NCBI RefSeq assembly: GCF_039541075.1
Contig: NZ_BAABFN010000002.1
Span: 434,001-498,000 of the forward strand
Direction of reading: 5' to 3'
DNA: 64,000 nt
Source: Compostibacter hankyongensis
GTDB taxonomy: Bacteria > Bacteroidota > Bacteroidia > Chitinophagales > Chitinophagaceae
Shown here piece after piece: positions 7,914 through 17,379 of this stretch; the stretch's first letter is position 1, and each line of letters begins with the position of its first letter. Below the pieces are notes generated by a model, which saw only the letters and a program-made list of their open reading frames with translations, ran no database searches and was not told the DNA's origin. A program made the translations under genes and the position numbers.

Positions 7914-8948
7914 CTATCTGTTTTTATCCCGCTGCGGAACCCGGTTGCGGGACTTGTTAAAAAAACGGGCTTTTGCCGGGCTGCCTTTTCGCAGCAGCTG
8001 CCGCTCGGCGGAAGGAAGCGCATAGCTATCCCGGCAGGTGTCGCTGCAGCAGCCGTTGTATTTTTCCGCACATTCCCCGCATTGGATAAAAAGCAGGTGA
8101 CAGCCTTCATTCCTGCAGTTGGTATGCGTATCGCAGGGCTTCCCGCACTGGTGGCAACGGCTGATGATATCGTCCGATACCCGTTCGCCCATACGTTCGT
8201 CAAAAACAAAATTTTTTCCGCGGAACTTCAGCGGCAATCCCTGTTCCCGTGCGCTGCGGGTATAATGGATGATGCCGCCCTCGAGGTGGTACACGTGCTT
8301 AAACCCATTGTGGAGCATCCAGGCGCTGGCCTTTTCACAGCGGATGCCCCCGGTGCAGTACATAACGATGTTCTTGTCCTGCTGCCCCTTTAGCAGCTCC
8401 ACCGCCATGGGCAGCTGTTCCCGGAAGGTATCGGCGGGCACCTCCAGCGCGCCTTCCATATGTCCTACCTCGTATTCATAATGGTTGCGCATATCTACAA
8501 TTACCGTATCGGGGTCGGCGGCCAGCCGGTTAAAAGCTTCCGCGTCCAGATATTTCCCCTTTCGGGTGATATCAAAACCGGGATCGGAGATGCCGTCGGC
8601 CACGATCTTGTCCCGCACCTTTATCTTCAGTACCCAGAAGGATTTGCCGTTGTCCTCCACGGCGGTGTTGAGACGAATATTTTTCAGAAAAGGGATGCTG
8701 TTCAGGTACCGGCGGAAGGCTTCCAGCTGATGTTCCGGCAGACTGACCTGCGCGTTAATGCCTTCTTTCGCCACGTAGATGCGGCCGAATACCTGCAAGG
8801 CATCCAGATGCTGGTACAGGGTATCCCGGAATGCGGAAGGGTCTTCGATATGCGCATACTGGTACCACGAAAGGGTAATGCGCCGGAAAGGCTCGGCCAT
8901 GAGACGTTCCTTCAGTACCTGTGCCGATACGCGGTTGTGTAAAATCAT
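7914..8948 (-). CDS. trhO: tRNA uridine-34 hydroxylase TrhO (rhodanese family)
   Basis: A 344-residue protein of the YceA/TrhO family, which hydroxylates U34 of certain tRNAs to 5-hydroxyuridine. The N-terminal UPF0176 domain includes GRIYVAKEGINAQVS. The rhodanese domain carries the catalytic Cys198 in MYCTGGIRCEKA. The C-terminal part has a Cys-rich segment (CHQCGKPCDTHTNC and further CxxC pairs) usual for the family. The ATG at 8948 starts the recognisable domain; the longer frame from 9011 adds 21 unrelated residues. A final basic tail (KARFFNKSRNRVPQRDKNR) is seen in many relatives. Its neighbours are a Smr protein and a dioxygenase, and no functional link is evident. Confidence 0.92.
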   Translation of the reverse strand: MILHNRVSAQVLKERLMAEPFRRITLSWYQYAHIEDPSAFRDTLYQHLDALQVFGRIYVAKEGINAQVSLPEHQLEAFRRYLNSIPFLKNIRLNTAVEDNGKSFWVLKIKVRDKIVADGISDPGFDITRKGKYLDAEAFNRLAADPDTVIVDMRNHYEYEVGHMEGALEVPADTFREQLPMAVELLKGQQDKNIVMYCTGGIRCEKASAWMLHNGFKHVYHLEGGIIHYTRSAREQGLPLKFRGKNFVFDERMGERVSDDIISRCHQCGKPCDTHTNCRNEGCHLLFIQCGECAEKYNGCCSDTCRDSYALPSAERQLLRKGSPAKARFFNKSRNRVPQRDKNR

Positions 8949-9032
8949 AACTGCCGAAATTTTAAGGACACGCTCAAAGTGAACAAAATTTCCTGCAGCA
9001 AAGGTAAGCAATGCGGAAGAATAAGCGCGGCA

Positions 9033-9890
9033 TCAGGTGGCAACCTGCGATTCCCAGCCGGTGTCTTTAAGCGCAGGATCGTCTTCCTTCTTCAGGAAAT
9101 CGGACCCGGCGCGGGCGGCTCCGCCTGCCCATTCGAGGATGGCTTCGTCCGGCACGGTTTGCACCGGCACATTATAGGCCGTGGAAGTTTCGTTGTATGC
9201 CGGGTTGGTCTGCGCATTATAGCAGCTGATCATGGACCAGCGCGGACGGTCCGACAGGTTGGCTTCGGAGCGGTGCAGGAGGTTGCTGTGGAAAAACAGG
9301 GCGTCTCCCGGCTCCAGCTCGCAGTATACCAGCTCCATCGTTTTCAGCGCATTGTTCACCATCACCATGTCCGCTCCCACCTGTTCTCCGGCAAAGCCGT
9401 GGTTGACGCGCCCCATCTTGTGCGAGCCTTTGATGACCTGCAGGCAGCCGTTTGCCTTGTTGGCCTCGGTGAGGGCCGTCATCACGCTGACCAGCTGTCC
9501 GGGAAACATGAACTGGTTCTTATACCAGTAACCGTAATCCTGATGCCATTCCCAGGCTCCGCCGACACGGGGAGCCTTCTGCATCAGCTTGGAATGGAAA
9601 TGACAGACCGGCGCATCCTCTTCCATGAGCCGGGCTGCAGAGCGGACCATCCGTTCGCTGCGGATCAGCAGGCTGTATACATCGTCCCCCGGCGTGAACC
9701 AGAGCGTCAACCGCGTTTTTTTGCCCGTCTGATCATTCAGGTCCACGGCATTTTTCCGCATGGCGTCGTCCTCCAGCGCCGTGCTGTATATCTTATCGAT
9801 TTCCGCCTTGCTGAAAAAAGAGCGAACGATCACATAGCCGTCTCTATGATAGGCAAGCACCTGGTCTTCGTTTAAGATAATCTCTTTCAT
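9033..9890 (-). CDS. Phytanoyl-CoA dioxygenase (PhyH) family protein
   Basis: A 285-residue member of the Fe(II)/2-oxoglutarate dioxygenase superfamily. Iron ligands are visible as His116 and Asp118 in WEWHQDYGYW and His206 in LLHRSEAN; an Arg in RPRWS a little later fits 2-oxoglutarate binding. The N-terminus reads HRDGYVIVRSFFS, typical of PhyH proteins. The substrate is unknown; bacterial members act on small metabolites, secondary metabolites or lipids. ATG at 9890 is preferred over an upstream in-frame start at 10043, which would overlap the next gene. It follows a beta-lactamase-like gene by 136 bp on the same strand. Confidence 0.88.
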   Translation of the reverse strand: MKEIILNEDQVLAYHRDGYVIVRSFFSKAEIDKIYSTALEDDAMRKNAVDLNDQTGKKTRLTLWFTPGDDVYSLLIRSERMVRSAARLMEEDAPVCHFHSKLMQKAPRVGGAWEWHQDYGYWYKNQFMFPGQLVSVMTALTEANKANGCLQVIKGSHKMGRVNHGFAGEQVGADMVMVNNALKTMELVYCELEPGDALFFHSNLLHRSEANLSDRPRWSMISCYNAQTNPAYNETSTAYNVPVQTVPDEAILEWAGGAARAGSDFLKKEDDPALKDTGWESQVAT

Positions 9891-10026
9891 CTGTCGATGT
9901 TTCTTCAAATTTAACAGCTTATTCCCATTTATCCAATTCCCGACATCCGGCAGGATCTTCCGGACCGATCCGGGTAAGGGACCGGACGATCCGCCCCGCT
10001 GCCGCTCCGGCCTGCAGATCATCTGC

Positions 10027-11337
10027 TTATTTTTCCATAGCACTGTACACCATTACCTTGAACTTATTGATCATCTCGGAACAATCCGGACCGGGATGCT
10101 GGGTCCATATCTGGGCCACGATCCCCGCTTTCGGGTCCGCCCAGAAGGTGGAGCCCCAGAAGCCGCCCCAGGTGTAGGTGCCGGGGTTCCAGGGAAACTG
10201 GGCGCTGCCTTTTTCGGTGACCACTTCCATGGTGAGCCCGAACTTGTCCGGACCTCCCCCCGGCCCCAGGTCCCCGATCTGGTTGCTGGTCATCAGACGG
10301 ACCGTGGAAGGACTGAGCAGCCGGTGGCCGTTGTAGCTGCCGCCGTTCTCCAGCATCTGCAGCATGGCGGCATAATCATGTGCCGTGGAGCACAAGCCCG
10401 CTCCTCCGGAAAAATAGCTGCCGTCCTTTATCAGCGGATAAATGACGTTGATACCTGCGGAGTCTTTAGCGTCATCCTCTACGGTTTCTTTTTTGCCACC
10501 TGTATAATTGGTCTTGTATACTTTGGCCAGCCGGGATTGTTTTTCGAGGGGCAGGTAGAAATAAGTATCCTTCATGCCCAGGGGTTCAAAGATGCGCTTC
10601 CGGAGAAAATCGTTGAAGGGCATGCCGGAAACGACCTCTACCAGATAACCCAGCACATCGATGCTGAGTCCGTAGGTAAAGGCGGCCCCCGGCTGATGCA
10701 TCAGCGGCAGCTTTCCCAGTATCTTCATCTTGTCGGCAAGCCGGATATGCCGGGGCTCAAAACCTACGGGTATGCCCGCCTTGGCATAGATGGCCCTCGC
10801 CTCCTTGCTGCCGATCACGGGATAAGATATCCCGGAGGTATGGGTGAGCAGATCCCTGATGGTGATCTCGCGTGCGGCCGGCTCGGTAGTATAGGAAGAG
10901 TCTTTTTCATTAAAAGAGCTAAGGACCCTGGGATGAGTAAATTCCGGGATGTACTTGGAGATGGGATCGTCCAGCAGTATCTTCCCTTCGTTATACAGGA
11001 TCATGACCGCTACGCCGGTCACTGCCTTGGTCTGGGAGGCAATGCGGAAGATATCGTCTTTCTTCAGCAGCTTATGGGCGGCGATGTCGTTATAGCCGGC
11101 GGCGGTATAATAGACGATCTTACCATGCCTGGCCACGAGGGCGGCTACGCCGGCCACACGGTGATCGTCGTCCGTATAATGGCGGAGCATGGTATCGATA
11201 CGGGCCAGCGCTTCGGAGGAGAACCCTTCGCTTTCCGGAGATACCTGCTCCAATTGGGCCAGCAATGCCTTCGGAGCGGCACAAAGCAGCAGCAGAAGGA
11301 CGAGAAGGCGGCTCGTTGTTTTTTTATGTAATGTCAT
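10027..11337 (-). CDS. Secreted serine hydrolase of the beta-lactamase (class C) family
   Basis: A 436-residue protein with a clear signal peptide (RLLVLLLLLCAAPKALLAQ). The nucleophile motif SxxK is Ser101-Gln-Thr-Lys104 in FRIASQTKAVTG. The second motif is Tyr222 in FTYGLSIDVLGYL, which is nearer to esterase and peptidase members than to true AmpC enzymes, where YxN is expected. A WGG motif near the C-terminus may replace KTG. The fold family is certain. The most likely activity is ester or amide hydrolysis in the periplasm, not antibiotic resistance. It lies 17 bp from the DUF4185-like gene, so it is probably cotranscribed with the carbohydrate-esterase genes. Confidence 0.9.
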   Translation of the reverse strand: MTLHKKTTSRLLVLLLLLCAAPKALLAQLEQVSPESEGFSSEALARIDTMLRHYTDDDHRVAGVAALVARHGKIVYYTAAGYNDIAAHKLLKKDDIFRIASQTKAVTGVAVMILYNEGKILLDDPISKYIPEFTHPRVLSSFNEKDSSYTTEPAAREITIRDLLTHTSGISYPVIGSKEARAIYAKAGIPVGFEPRHIRLADKMKILGKLPLMHQPGAAFTYGLSIDVLGYLVEVVSGMPFNDFLRKRIFEPLGMKDTYFYLPLEKQSRLAKVYKTNYTGGKKETVEDDAKDSAGINVIYPLIKDGSYFSGGAGLCSTAHDYAAMLQMLENGGSYNGHRLLSPSTVRLMTSNQIGDLGPGGGPDKFGLTMEVVTEKGSAQFPWNPGTYTWGGFWGSTFWADPKAGIVAQIWTQHPGPDCSEMINKFKVMVYSAMEK

Positions 11338-11354
11338 AAGCTATGGGATTGTGT

Positions 11355-12578
11355 TCAACGGAGCTTCACCCGGATAAACCGGGGCCGGTACAGGTCCGGG
11401 GTTCTGCTCAGGGTTTTGAAAAAATCAAAAGCATTCACGTTATAGCTGATCAGTAGCTCTCCCGGTCCTGAAAGGGCAGGATGCGCCTTGGCATTGTATA
11501 CAAAAAAATTCTTATGCTCCGGCTCCGGGCATTTCCATATTTTAATCAGGGGGCCGAAGGGCCCGTGCGGACTGAGACCCAGCCGTAGTCCGATCACAGG
11601 GCTCATGCCGTCTACCTGGAATACGAGCGCATACCGCCCGTCGGGAAGGGGACTCAGGCTAAGCTCATCGGATACATGACTGGTCACTGTTTTTGCATTC
11701 CGCATGTCTGCGTTCCAGCTGTCGCCGTCCCAGAAACGCCACCGGCCGAAATCTTCGAAATCTGCCGGCTTCACACGGGCAACGATAAGCCCTTTCTGTT
11801 TTCCTTTTATGCCATAGACATACACAAAGCCATCGGGAGCAGGCATGCCTGCATTGCGGGTGTTGACGAGTATCCCTGCGCCGAGCGAAGCCTGGCCGTC
11901 CGGACCGGTGGTCAGGAAAGGCGTTTCTATCTGCCGCTGCTGCTTAAAAGGCGGATGGCTGCCGGAAGGCAGCACGATCAGGGTATTGGCCACCTGCCTG
12001 AAGCTCCAGTCGTCGCTGCTCATGTTCCGCATACGGTAACCAAAGATATAGATATTGTTGTGCAACGCTTTGTTGACAAAGCCGTCTCCCAGCCAGAAGT
12101 AGTCTCCCGGTTTTGTATTCCTTGTCTCCGGTATAAACAGGGATTCCGGCCTGCCTTTTTTATTATGGTCGTAATAAAAGCGGATATTTTCTTTTTCAGG
12201 AACGGCCCCTTTCATATAGGCCACCGAGTTATGCACCATGGTGTGACCGGGCTGCAGCTGCCCTTCCTTGATATCGCCTATCATGGTATCGCTGAAAACG
12301 AACATCAGGCTGTCCGATGCATCTGCCGTATCGGCACCGTTCAGGGGAAGCGCAAAAATGCCGTCGGCGCCGAACCACCCGGACGTTCTCCTGAAGAGGT
12401 CCGTCCATTCAGGCGCTTCCGTAACAGAAAATCGTAAGGAAGTAATGTCCCGCGCCGCTGCCCGGGGCGGCAGGCTGTCAACGGCTTTCTGCGCCGGTTG
12501 TCTCTCCGGATGTGCAAGGCAGGCAGGACCGGTCAGTAAGGGTACGGCAAGCGCAGATAAAAGAATGATGATTTTCAT
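11355..12578 (-). CDS. Secreted DUF4185-like protein, paralogue A
   Basis: A 407-residue exported protein (signal peptide MKIIILLSALAVPLLTGPACLA). It appears related to DUF4185/beta-propeller proteins that are often found with glycan-degrading genes. Recognisable segments are LFRRTSGWFGADGIFALPL, MFVFSDTMIGD, FWDGDSWN and the C-terminal LYRPRFIRVKLR. The same segments occur in the gene at 13961-15076, so the two are paralogues that flank the CE15-like esterase. The function is unknown; glycan binding or cleavage is a reasonable guess from the neighbourhood. Gaps to its neighbours are 17 and 45 bp, which suggests one transcript. Confidence 0.65.
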   Translation of the reverse strand: MKIIILLSALAVPLLTGPACLAHPERQPAQKAVDSLPPRAAARDITSLRFSVTEAPEWTDLFRRTSGWFGADGIFALPLNGADTADASDSLMFVFSDTMIGDIKEGQLQPGHTMVHNSVAYMKGAVPEKENIRFYYDHNKKGRPESLFIPETRNTKPGDYFWLGDGFVNKALHNNIYIFGYRMRNMSSDDWSFRQVANTLIVLPSGSHPPFKQQRQIETPFLTTGPDGQASLGAGILVNTRNAGMPAPDGFVYVYGIKGKQKGLIVARVKPADFEDFGRWRFWDGDSWNADMRNAKTVTSHVSDELSLSPLPDGRYALVFQVDGMSPVIGLRLGLSPHGPFGPLIKIWKCPEPEHKNFFVYNAKAHPALSGPGELLISYNVNAFDFFKTLSRTPDLYRPRFIRVKLR

Positions 12579-12623
12579 AGGCTTCTTTTGTCCTGTGGCA
12601 ACGGAGCTTTCCAGGCATTTGCG

Positions 12624-13919
12624 TTATCGTCCCGGACGGGCCGCGCTGCCCGGAAAATGCCGGTCGGCAAAATTGAGGTATTGTGTCCAGTCGTATCGGG
12701 TAATGTCGTGCTTCCCGGTACGCAGGTGATAGCCGATGAAATCGCCGACGGGATGTTCGGGCGCCGGCATTTCATCCGTTTTCAGTCCTCTGAGCCCGAA
12801 AAGCCGGTATGCCGGTTCCGCATTTTTTGCCCCCAGGAATTCTCCGCGGGGATCGGACCACAGGTCCTCCGAGGCGCTCGCCACATATACCGGCCGCGGA
12901 GCGATCAGGGCAATCAGCTCGTGCTGGTCCACCGGGAGCGTTTCTTCCTTATCATTATATTTCTTGAAATTGTCGCAAAACCAATGCGGGAACGAGGTAT
13001 TGATACGGCTGACCGTTTCGCCGAATTTTCTCCGTGAGATGGCCGCCCCGCCGCAGCCCGATTCATTGGAGATCACCATGGCAAAGCGCCGGTCTGAAGC
13101 CCCGGCCCAGAGCGCAGTTTTACCCAGCCTCGAATGTCCGATCACAAATACTTCCTTTGCATTTACCGCAGGATCTTTTTCGAGGTAATCCATCACGCGG
13201 GAAAGCCCCCAGGCCCAGGTAGCGATGCTGCCCCAGGAAGCGCTGTCCCGGGGCTGATCAAAAAGGGCATGCACGCCATTTTTAAAGCCGTCGTCAAAAT
13301 CGGGATCCACGTCGCCATAATACAAAGTGGCCACGCCATATCCCCGGGAAAGAATATCCTGTAAGGGCCAGGCGGAAGCGCGGGAGCCGCGGGAAGCCTC
13401 TGTAGCCCTGTTGTCCGTAATGCCCAATTCCTTGTTGTTCGCTACCCATGAAGGGGATATGTGAACATCCTTCTCCGCCGTAACGGTATGATTCCCGGAG
13501 AAGTTATAGCCCAGGAAAACGGGGGCGGCTTTCCGGGACCGGGGCAGGTAAAGCAGCAGGAACACATCCCTGCTTTTGTCCCCGTTCTGCATACGGAGCC
13601 TGATCTCTCTGCGGAGGGCCAGACCGCCGAGAGCGTCCTGCCTGTGCGAGATTTCGGTCGCCGTTATTTTTCCCCGCCATGCAGGGACTGCGCCATACAC
13701 TTCGCGTTCAAACAGATCGTAAATTTCTTTTCTCCGCCTTTCCCATTGCTGCCGGCCGGAGACTGCTGAGCCGTCGTTACCGACCAGCAGCGCGGGCAGG
13801 ATATACTCGGGCACTTTTGATTCGTCATAGTTGGCGCCTTCGGGCTGGGCGTTCAGGGATGCTGTTGCGGTTATCATCATAAGAAGGAGGAAGACGGGCT
13901 TCATCATGTCTGTTTTCAT
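12624..13919 (-). CDS. Glucuronoyl esterase-like protein (CE15 family)
   Basis: A 431-residue secreted alpha/beta hydrolase. The nucleophile is Ser263 in GHSRLGKTALW, matching the GxSRxGK motif of family CE15; Glu286 in ISNESGCGGAA and His398 in GYHLRTGKHDI fit the remaining active-site positions known for bacterial members. CE15 enzymes cut the ester between glucuronic acid on xylan and lignin or related alcohols. A signal peptide is visible after the ATG at 13919; ATG codons at 13907 and 13904 are also possible. A longer frame to 14078 would overlap the upstream gene. It sits between two paralogous DUF4185-like genes, which points to plant polysaccharide or decoration removal. Confidence 0.8.
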   Translation of the reverse strand: MKTDMMKPVFLLLMMITATASLNAQPEGANYDESKVPEYILPALLVGNDGSAVSGRQQWERRRKEIYDLFEREVYGAVPAWRGKITATEISHRQDALGGLALRREIRLRMQNGDKSRDVFLLLYLPRSRKAAPVFLGYNFSGNHTVTAEKDVHISPSWVANNKELGITDNRATEASRGSRASAWPLQDILSRGYGVATLYYGDVDPDFDDGFKNGVHALFDQPRDSASWGSIATWAWGLSRVMDYLEKDPAVNAKEVFVIGHSRLGKTALWAGASDRRFAMVISNESGCGGAAISRRKFGETVSRINTSFPHWFCDNFKKYNDKEETLPVDQHELIALIAPRPVYVASASEDLWSDPRGEFLGAKNAEPAYRLFGLRGLKTDEMPAPEHPVGDFIGYHLRTGKHDITRYDWTQYLNFADRHFPGSAARPGR

Positions 13920-13960
13920 TTGAAGATACAAAAGCAGACGGATTTCGGGAGGCAAATATT

Positions 13961-15076
13961 TTAAAGCTCCGGATCGATCAGCTCCAGGGGTACCCGGATG
14001 GCTTTGGGGCGGTAGTAATCGGGATTGCCCCTGCCGTTTTTGAACGTCTCCACGCAGGGCTGATAGCCGTTGATGCAATAGGTGATCAGCAGCTCATCCT
14101 TGTCGTTGATAAATTCGGGATGCGGGATCACGGTATAGAAAAAAGGATAATGGCCCTGCAGGGTATCGTCGATGGCATAAATGGGTTTCAGCGTTGAAAA
14201 AGGTCCGGTGGGACTGTCGCTTGTTGCCGCGAATATCCGCCTGCCCTGGTCGCAGGCCACGCTCAGCTCCGCGCTGATCAGCACGTATTTGTCCCGGATA
14301 TGCGTCATGAACACGCCGGTGCGGGCCTGTGTTATCGGCCTGATTTTATCGACCGAGTCACTCCAGCTTTTCCCGTCCCAGAAAGTCCAGGGAGCGTTGG
14401 GGTTGTCCATGGGAAAGCGGGCTGCATAAACCCGGCTGTTGCCGACAGCATCCAGCTTGCTGCCGTAGGCATAGCAGTATCCGCTCTGCTTGTCTTTTAC
14501 AAACCCCATCCCGAAAGCGATACCGCCGAGGTCGGGTAGCGGCGTGTAGGCGCATACGCTGTCCATTTCAGGAAACTTCATCTTTCCCCAGAGATCGCGT
14601 CCTGCCGGTCCCCAGTCCCACGCCCCCTTGCCGGTTTTTTTCAGATTGGCGAGATAGACATATACGGTATCGCCCTGCTGAAAGCCGGCTACCGGCCAGA
14701 TGAAATAATGATCATCCGGTCTTTCCTTGAACAGGCTTTTGATGCCCGGTCCGTGACCGATAAGCGTTTGCGTATGCTCCCATTGCCAGTCTCCCGCGGG
14801 TTGCAGCAAAGCGCAGTTGCGTACCTGGAAAAGCGCGGGGATGGTCCCGGTAGCGGAGTCGTAATCATTGATATGGCTGTCGCCCATCAGCCATAAGGTT
14901 CTGCCGTCGGCGAGGGGAACGCTGAGCGCGCCGTCGCTGGCGATCCAGCCGTGGGTACGCCGGAAGAAGCGGATAACCGAACTGTCTTTATATACAGTGT
15001 ATTGTTGTGCGCTGCCCGCAGTAGTCCAAAATAAAAAGATTGCCGGAATAACGACCTTGACCCTATACTTTCCCAT
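13961..15076 (-). CDS. Secreted DUF4185-like protein, paralogue B
   Basis: A 371-residue exported protein with signal peptide (IPAIFLFWTTAGSAQQ). It shares several segments with the protein at 11355-12578: FFRRTHGWIASDGALSVPL, a MGDSHIND motif in place of FSDTMIGD, FWDGKSWSDS and the C-terminal YYRPKAIRVPLE. The repeated beta-strand pattern suggests a propeller-like fold. The role is not known. It is the first gene of the esterase cluster on the minus strand and lies 41 bp before the CE15-like gene. The pair may act on the same polymer as the esterase. Confidence 0.65.
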   Translation of the reverse strand: MGKYRVKVVIPAIFLFWTTAGSAQQYTVYKDSSVIRFFRRTHGWIASDGALSVPLADGRTLWLMGDSHINDYDSATGTIPALFQVRNCALLQPAGDWQWEHTQTLIGHGPGIKSLFKERPDDHYFIWPVAGFQQGDTVYVYLANLKKTGKGAWDWGPAGRDLWGKMKFPEMDSVCAYTPLPDLGGIAFGMGFVKDKQSGYCYAYGSKLDAVGNSRVYAARFPMDNPNAPWTFWDGKSWSDSVDKIRPITQARTGVFMTHIRDKYVLISAELSVACDQGRRIFAATSDSPTGPFSTLKPIYAIDDTLQGHYPFFYTVIPHPEFINDKDELLITYCINGYQPCVETFKNGRGNPDYYRPKAIRVPLELIDPEL

Positions 15077-15167
15077 CCTTTTATCTTTTGTTTTGAAACA
15101 GGGTTTTCCCGAAGGGAAACGAATGACAGCCTAAAGGTAAAAAAAGCAGGCCGCTTATCCATCCTAT

Positions 15168-16619
15168 TTACCAGGAGAGCTTGCCGCGGTAGTAATCCAG
15201 GATTTTTGTCTGCAGGGCGTATTTGTATTTGGCGGCGATCATATTGAGCCGCGCATTGTCCAGATCATTTTTGGCAATGACATAATCCACCGAGGTGATG
15301 GCGCCGGCGTTGAACTTCACCTCCGCGCCCCGGAACGACTCAGTGTAGTTCTGAACCTGGTCAGCCAGCTTTTTATAGCTTTCAAAAGCGGACCTCATGT
15401 TCAGATAATCCTGCTCGATGGCCTGACGCAGCTGTATGCGGGTGGTTTTCTCCGCGAAAGCGGCCTGGTCCCGGCTGATCTTTGCCTGTTTTACCCGATT
15501 CCGTGCCTGCAGTCCGTTCAGCAGGGGGATCTGCAGGTTGAGGCTGACGTTTGTGTTGACATTGTTTTTCCACTGGTTGCCGTAAGGAATCTTCAGGCTG
15601 TTATATTGCGGCTCGGGCGCAAAGACGGGAATCTTGGTGTTGTTTACCGTGACATACTGGTCTGTGGCCTTGTCGCTGATGCCCATCAGCTCCGAGGTCG
15701 TGGCCGCGCTGGAATAGTTGGTATACACTCCGGCCGACAGCGACAGCGTGGGCAGCAGCTGTCCCCTTGCGGCCTTCACCCCGTTCCGTGCGCTTTGTTC
15801 CCGCAGGTCTGCCGCCTTTACCAGGGCCAGGTTCTGCAGAGCATTCCGGGATATTTCTTCTACCGTGGCATCGTAAGCCAGCGGGGCAGGATTGATGGCA
15901 AGCTTTTCAAGCTTCATGTCCCGCGAATAGGGAATATTCATCAGCTGAGCCAGCGTCAGCTTCTCTCCTTCCAGCATATTTTCCGTATTGACGATATTCA
16001 GCTCGTCGCTGCCCAGCTGGCCCTTCATTTTATAGAGATCGGAGGGGGAGATCGCGCCTTCGCGGTTTTGTATGGTCAGCCTTTCCACCTGCCGTCGCGT
16101 TACCTCCGCCTGCCCCTTCGCCATTTCGAGCTGTTCGTTTATCGTAAGCACGGAGAGGTAGTTCAGGATGACATCGATGGTCAGCCGGTCTTTGGCCTGC
16201 TGCAGGTCCATCTCGCTGGCTTCATAAGCCAGCCGGTACTGCCGGATGAAATGTTGTATGCTGGATCCGTTCCATAGCGTAAGACCGGCATTCAGCTGGT
16301 AGGAGGCGGCGTTGTATTGCTGGGTCACATAGCTGTTGCTATAGGGATCTATGCTTCTTCCGTTGTAGATGCTGTGGGAGATGCCTCCGTTGAGCGTAGG
16401 CAGCATGGCCGCCCTTTGCTGCTGCCAGTTTATCCGGTCGCTTTGCGCCTGGAATCCGGCCTGGGTTACATCGGGGTTGTTTTTTATGGCCAGCTCCACA
16501 CATTGCTGCAGCGTGTATGCCGCCGTATTTCCGGTACTGTCCTGTCCACAGGCGGTGCCGCTGATCAGCAGCGCCGTCGCACACAGGAGTATTCCGCTTG
16601 CTCTTTTCAACACGTTCAT
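15168..16619 (-). CDS. TolC family outer membrane efflux protein
   Basis: A 483-residue outer membrane factor. The signal peptide ends near GTACGQ, and its Cys could also be a lipidation site. The body shows two halves rich in long helices, with repeated patterns such as LQQCVELAIKNNPDVTQAGF at the start and LRQAIEQDYLNMRSAFESYK later, typical of the OEP fold. It would form the outer membrane channel for the ABC exporter encoded upstream. It is the last gene of the minus-strand run adaptor, permease, ATPase, permease, ATPase, TolC; the gap to the previous ATPase gene is 54 bp. Confidence 0.92.
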   Translation of the reverse strand: MNVLKRASGILLCATALLISGTACGQDSTGNTAAYTLQQCVELAIKNNPDVTQAGFQAQSDRINWQQQRAAMLPTLNGGISHSIYNGRSIDPYSNSYVTQQYNAASYQLNAGLTLWNGSSIQHFIRQYRLAYEASEMDLQQAKDRLTIDVILNYLSVLTINEQLEMAKGQAEVTRRQVERLTIQNREGAISPSDLYKMKGQLGSDELNIVNTENMLEGEKLTLAQLMNIPYSRDMKLEKLAINPAPLAYDATVEEISRNALQNLALVKAADLREQSARNGVKAARGQLLPTLSLSAGVYTNYSSAATTSELMGISDKATDQYVTVNNTKIPVFAPEPQYNSLKIPYGNQWKNNVNTNVSLNLQIPLLNGLQARNRVKQAKISRDQAAFAEKTTRIQLRQAIEQDYLNMRSAFESYKKLADQVQNYTESFRGAEVKFNAGAITSVDYVIAKNDLDNARLNMIAAKYKYALQTKILDYYRGKLSW

Positions 16620-16673
16620 CTAATGTATAGTTTTAAGGGGAGATGCATCCCGTTATCGCATGATAAGCTTCCG

Positions 16674-17354
16674 TCAGAGAGCGGTTTTTTCCGGTTCTAT
16701 TTTCCCGTCCAGCAGGTTGATGATCCGGTTCCCGTACTCCGCATTTTTTTCGGAATGGGTGACCTGTATGATGGTGACGCCGTCTTCCCGGTTGAGCTTT
16801 TTGAACAGGTCCATGATCTCCTCTCCCTGCTTTGAGTTGAGATTGCCGGTAGGTTCATCGGCCAGCAGGAGACTTGGGTTGCCGATCAACGCCCGGGCGA
16901 TGCCCACCAGCTGCTGCTGCCCGCCGGAGAGCTGGCTGGGAAAGAGGTCTTTCTTGCCCACGATCTGGAAGCGGTCCAGCATGTCGGCCACCCGGGCTTT
17001 CCGTTCGGATCCTTTGACGTTATGATAGATGAGCGGGGTCTCGATGTTTTCGTATACCGTCAGCTCATCGATAAGGTGATAGGCCTGGAATACAAAGCCG
17101 ATGTATTGCTTGGCCAGGGCGGCGCGCTGCTTTTCCTTGAGCAGGTGCAGGGCTTCCCCCATGAAGTAATGATAACCCTCCGAAGGATCGTCGAGCATGC
17201 CGAGGATATGCAGCAGGGTAGATTTGCCGGATCCCGAGGGGCCCATGATAGAAATAAATTCTCCTTCACTTACAGCGAGGTTGACGCCCTGTAATACATG
17301 TGCCTTTACGCTGCCGTTGCTGTACCACTTGGAAATGTTTACCAGATCGATCAT
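16674..17354 (-). CDS. ABC transporter ATP-binding protein (MacB/LolD type), second copy
   Basis: A 226-residue ATPase subunit. Walker A is GPSGSGKST, the signature is LSGGQQQLVGIARAL and Walker B is LLLADEPTGNL. In this signature the residue after the QQQ is Leu where Arg is usual (QQQRV in the partner copy at 19904), a mild departure. It resembles LolD/MacB-type ATPases that work with FtsX-like permeases. It lies 118 bp downstream of a large FtsX permease gene and upstream of the TolC-like gene, and so belongs to the export operon. Confidence 0.93.
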   Translation of the reverse strand: MIDLVNISKWYSNGSVKAHVLQGVNLAVSEGEFISIMGPSGSGKSTLLHILGMLDDPSEGYHYFMGEALHLLKEKQRAALAKQYIGFVFQAYHLIDELTVYENIETPLIYHNVKGSERKARVADMLDRFQIVGKKDLFPSQLSGGQQQLVGIARALIGNPSLLLADEPTGNLNSKQGEEIMDLFKKLNREDGVTIIQVTHSEKNAEYGNRIINLLDGKIEPEKTAL

Positions 17355-17379
17355 GCTTGCATGTTTAGATAGTCAATGG

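Noticed and set aside
10027..11337. Antibiotic-resistance beta-lactamase
   Set aside because: SxxK is present, but the second motif is Tyr-Gly-Leu and no KTG was found; it fits the esterase/peptidase members of the family better.
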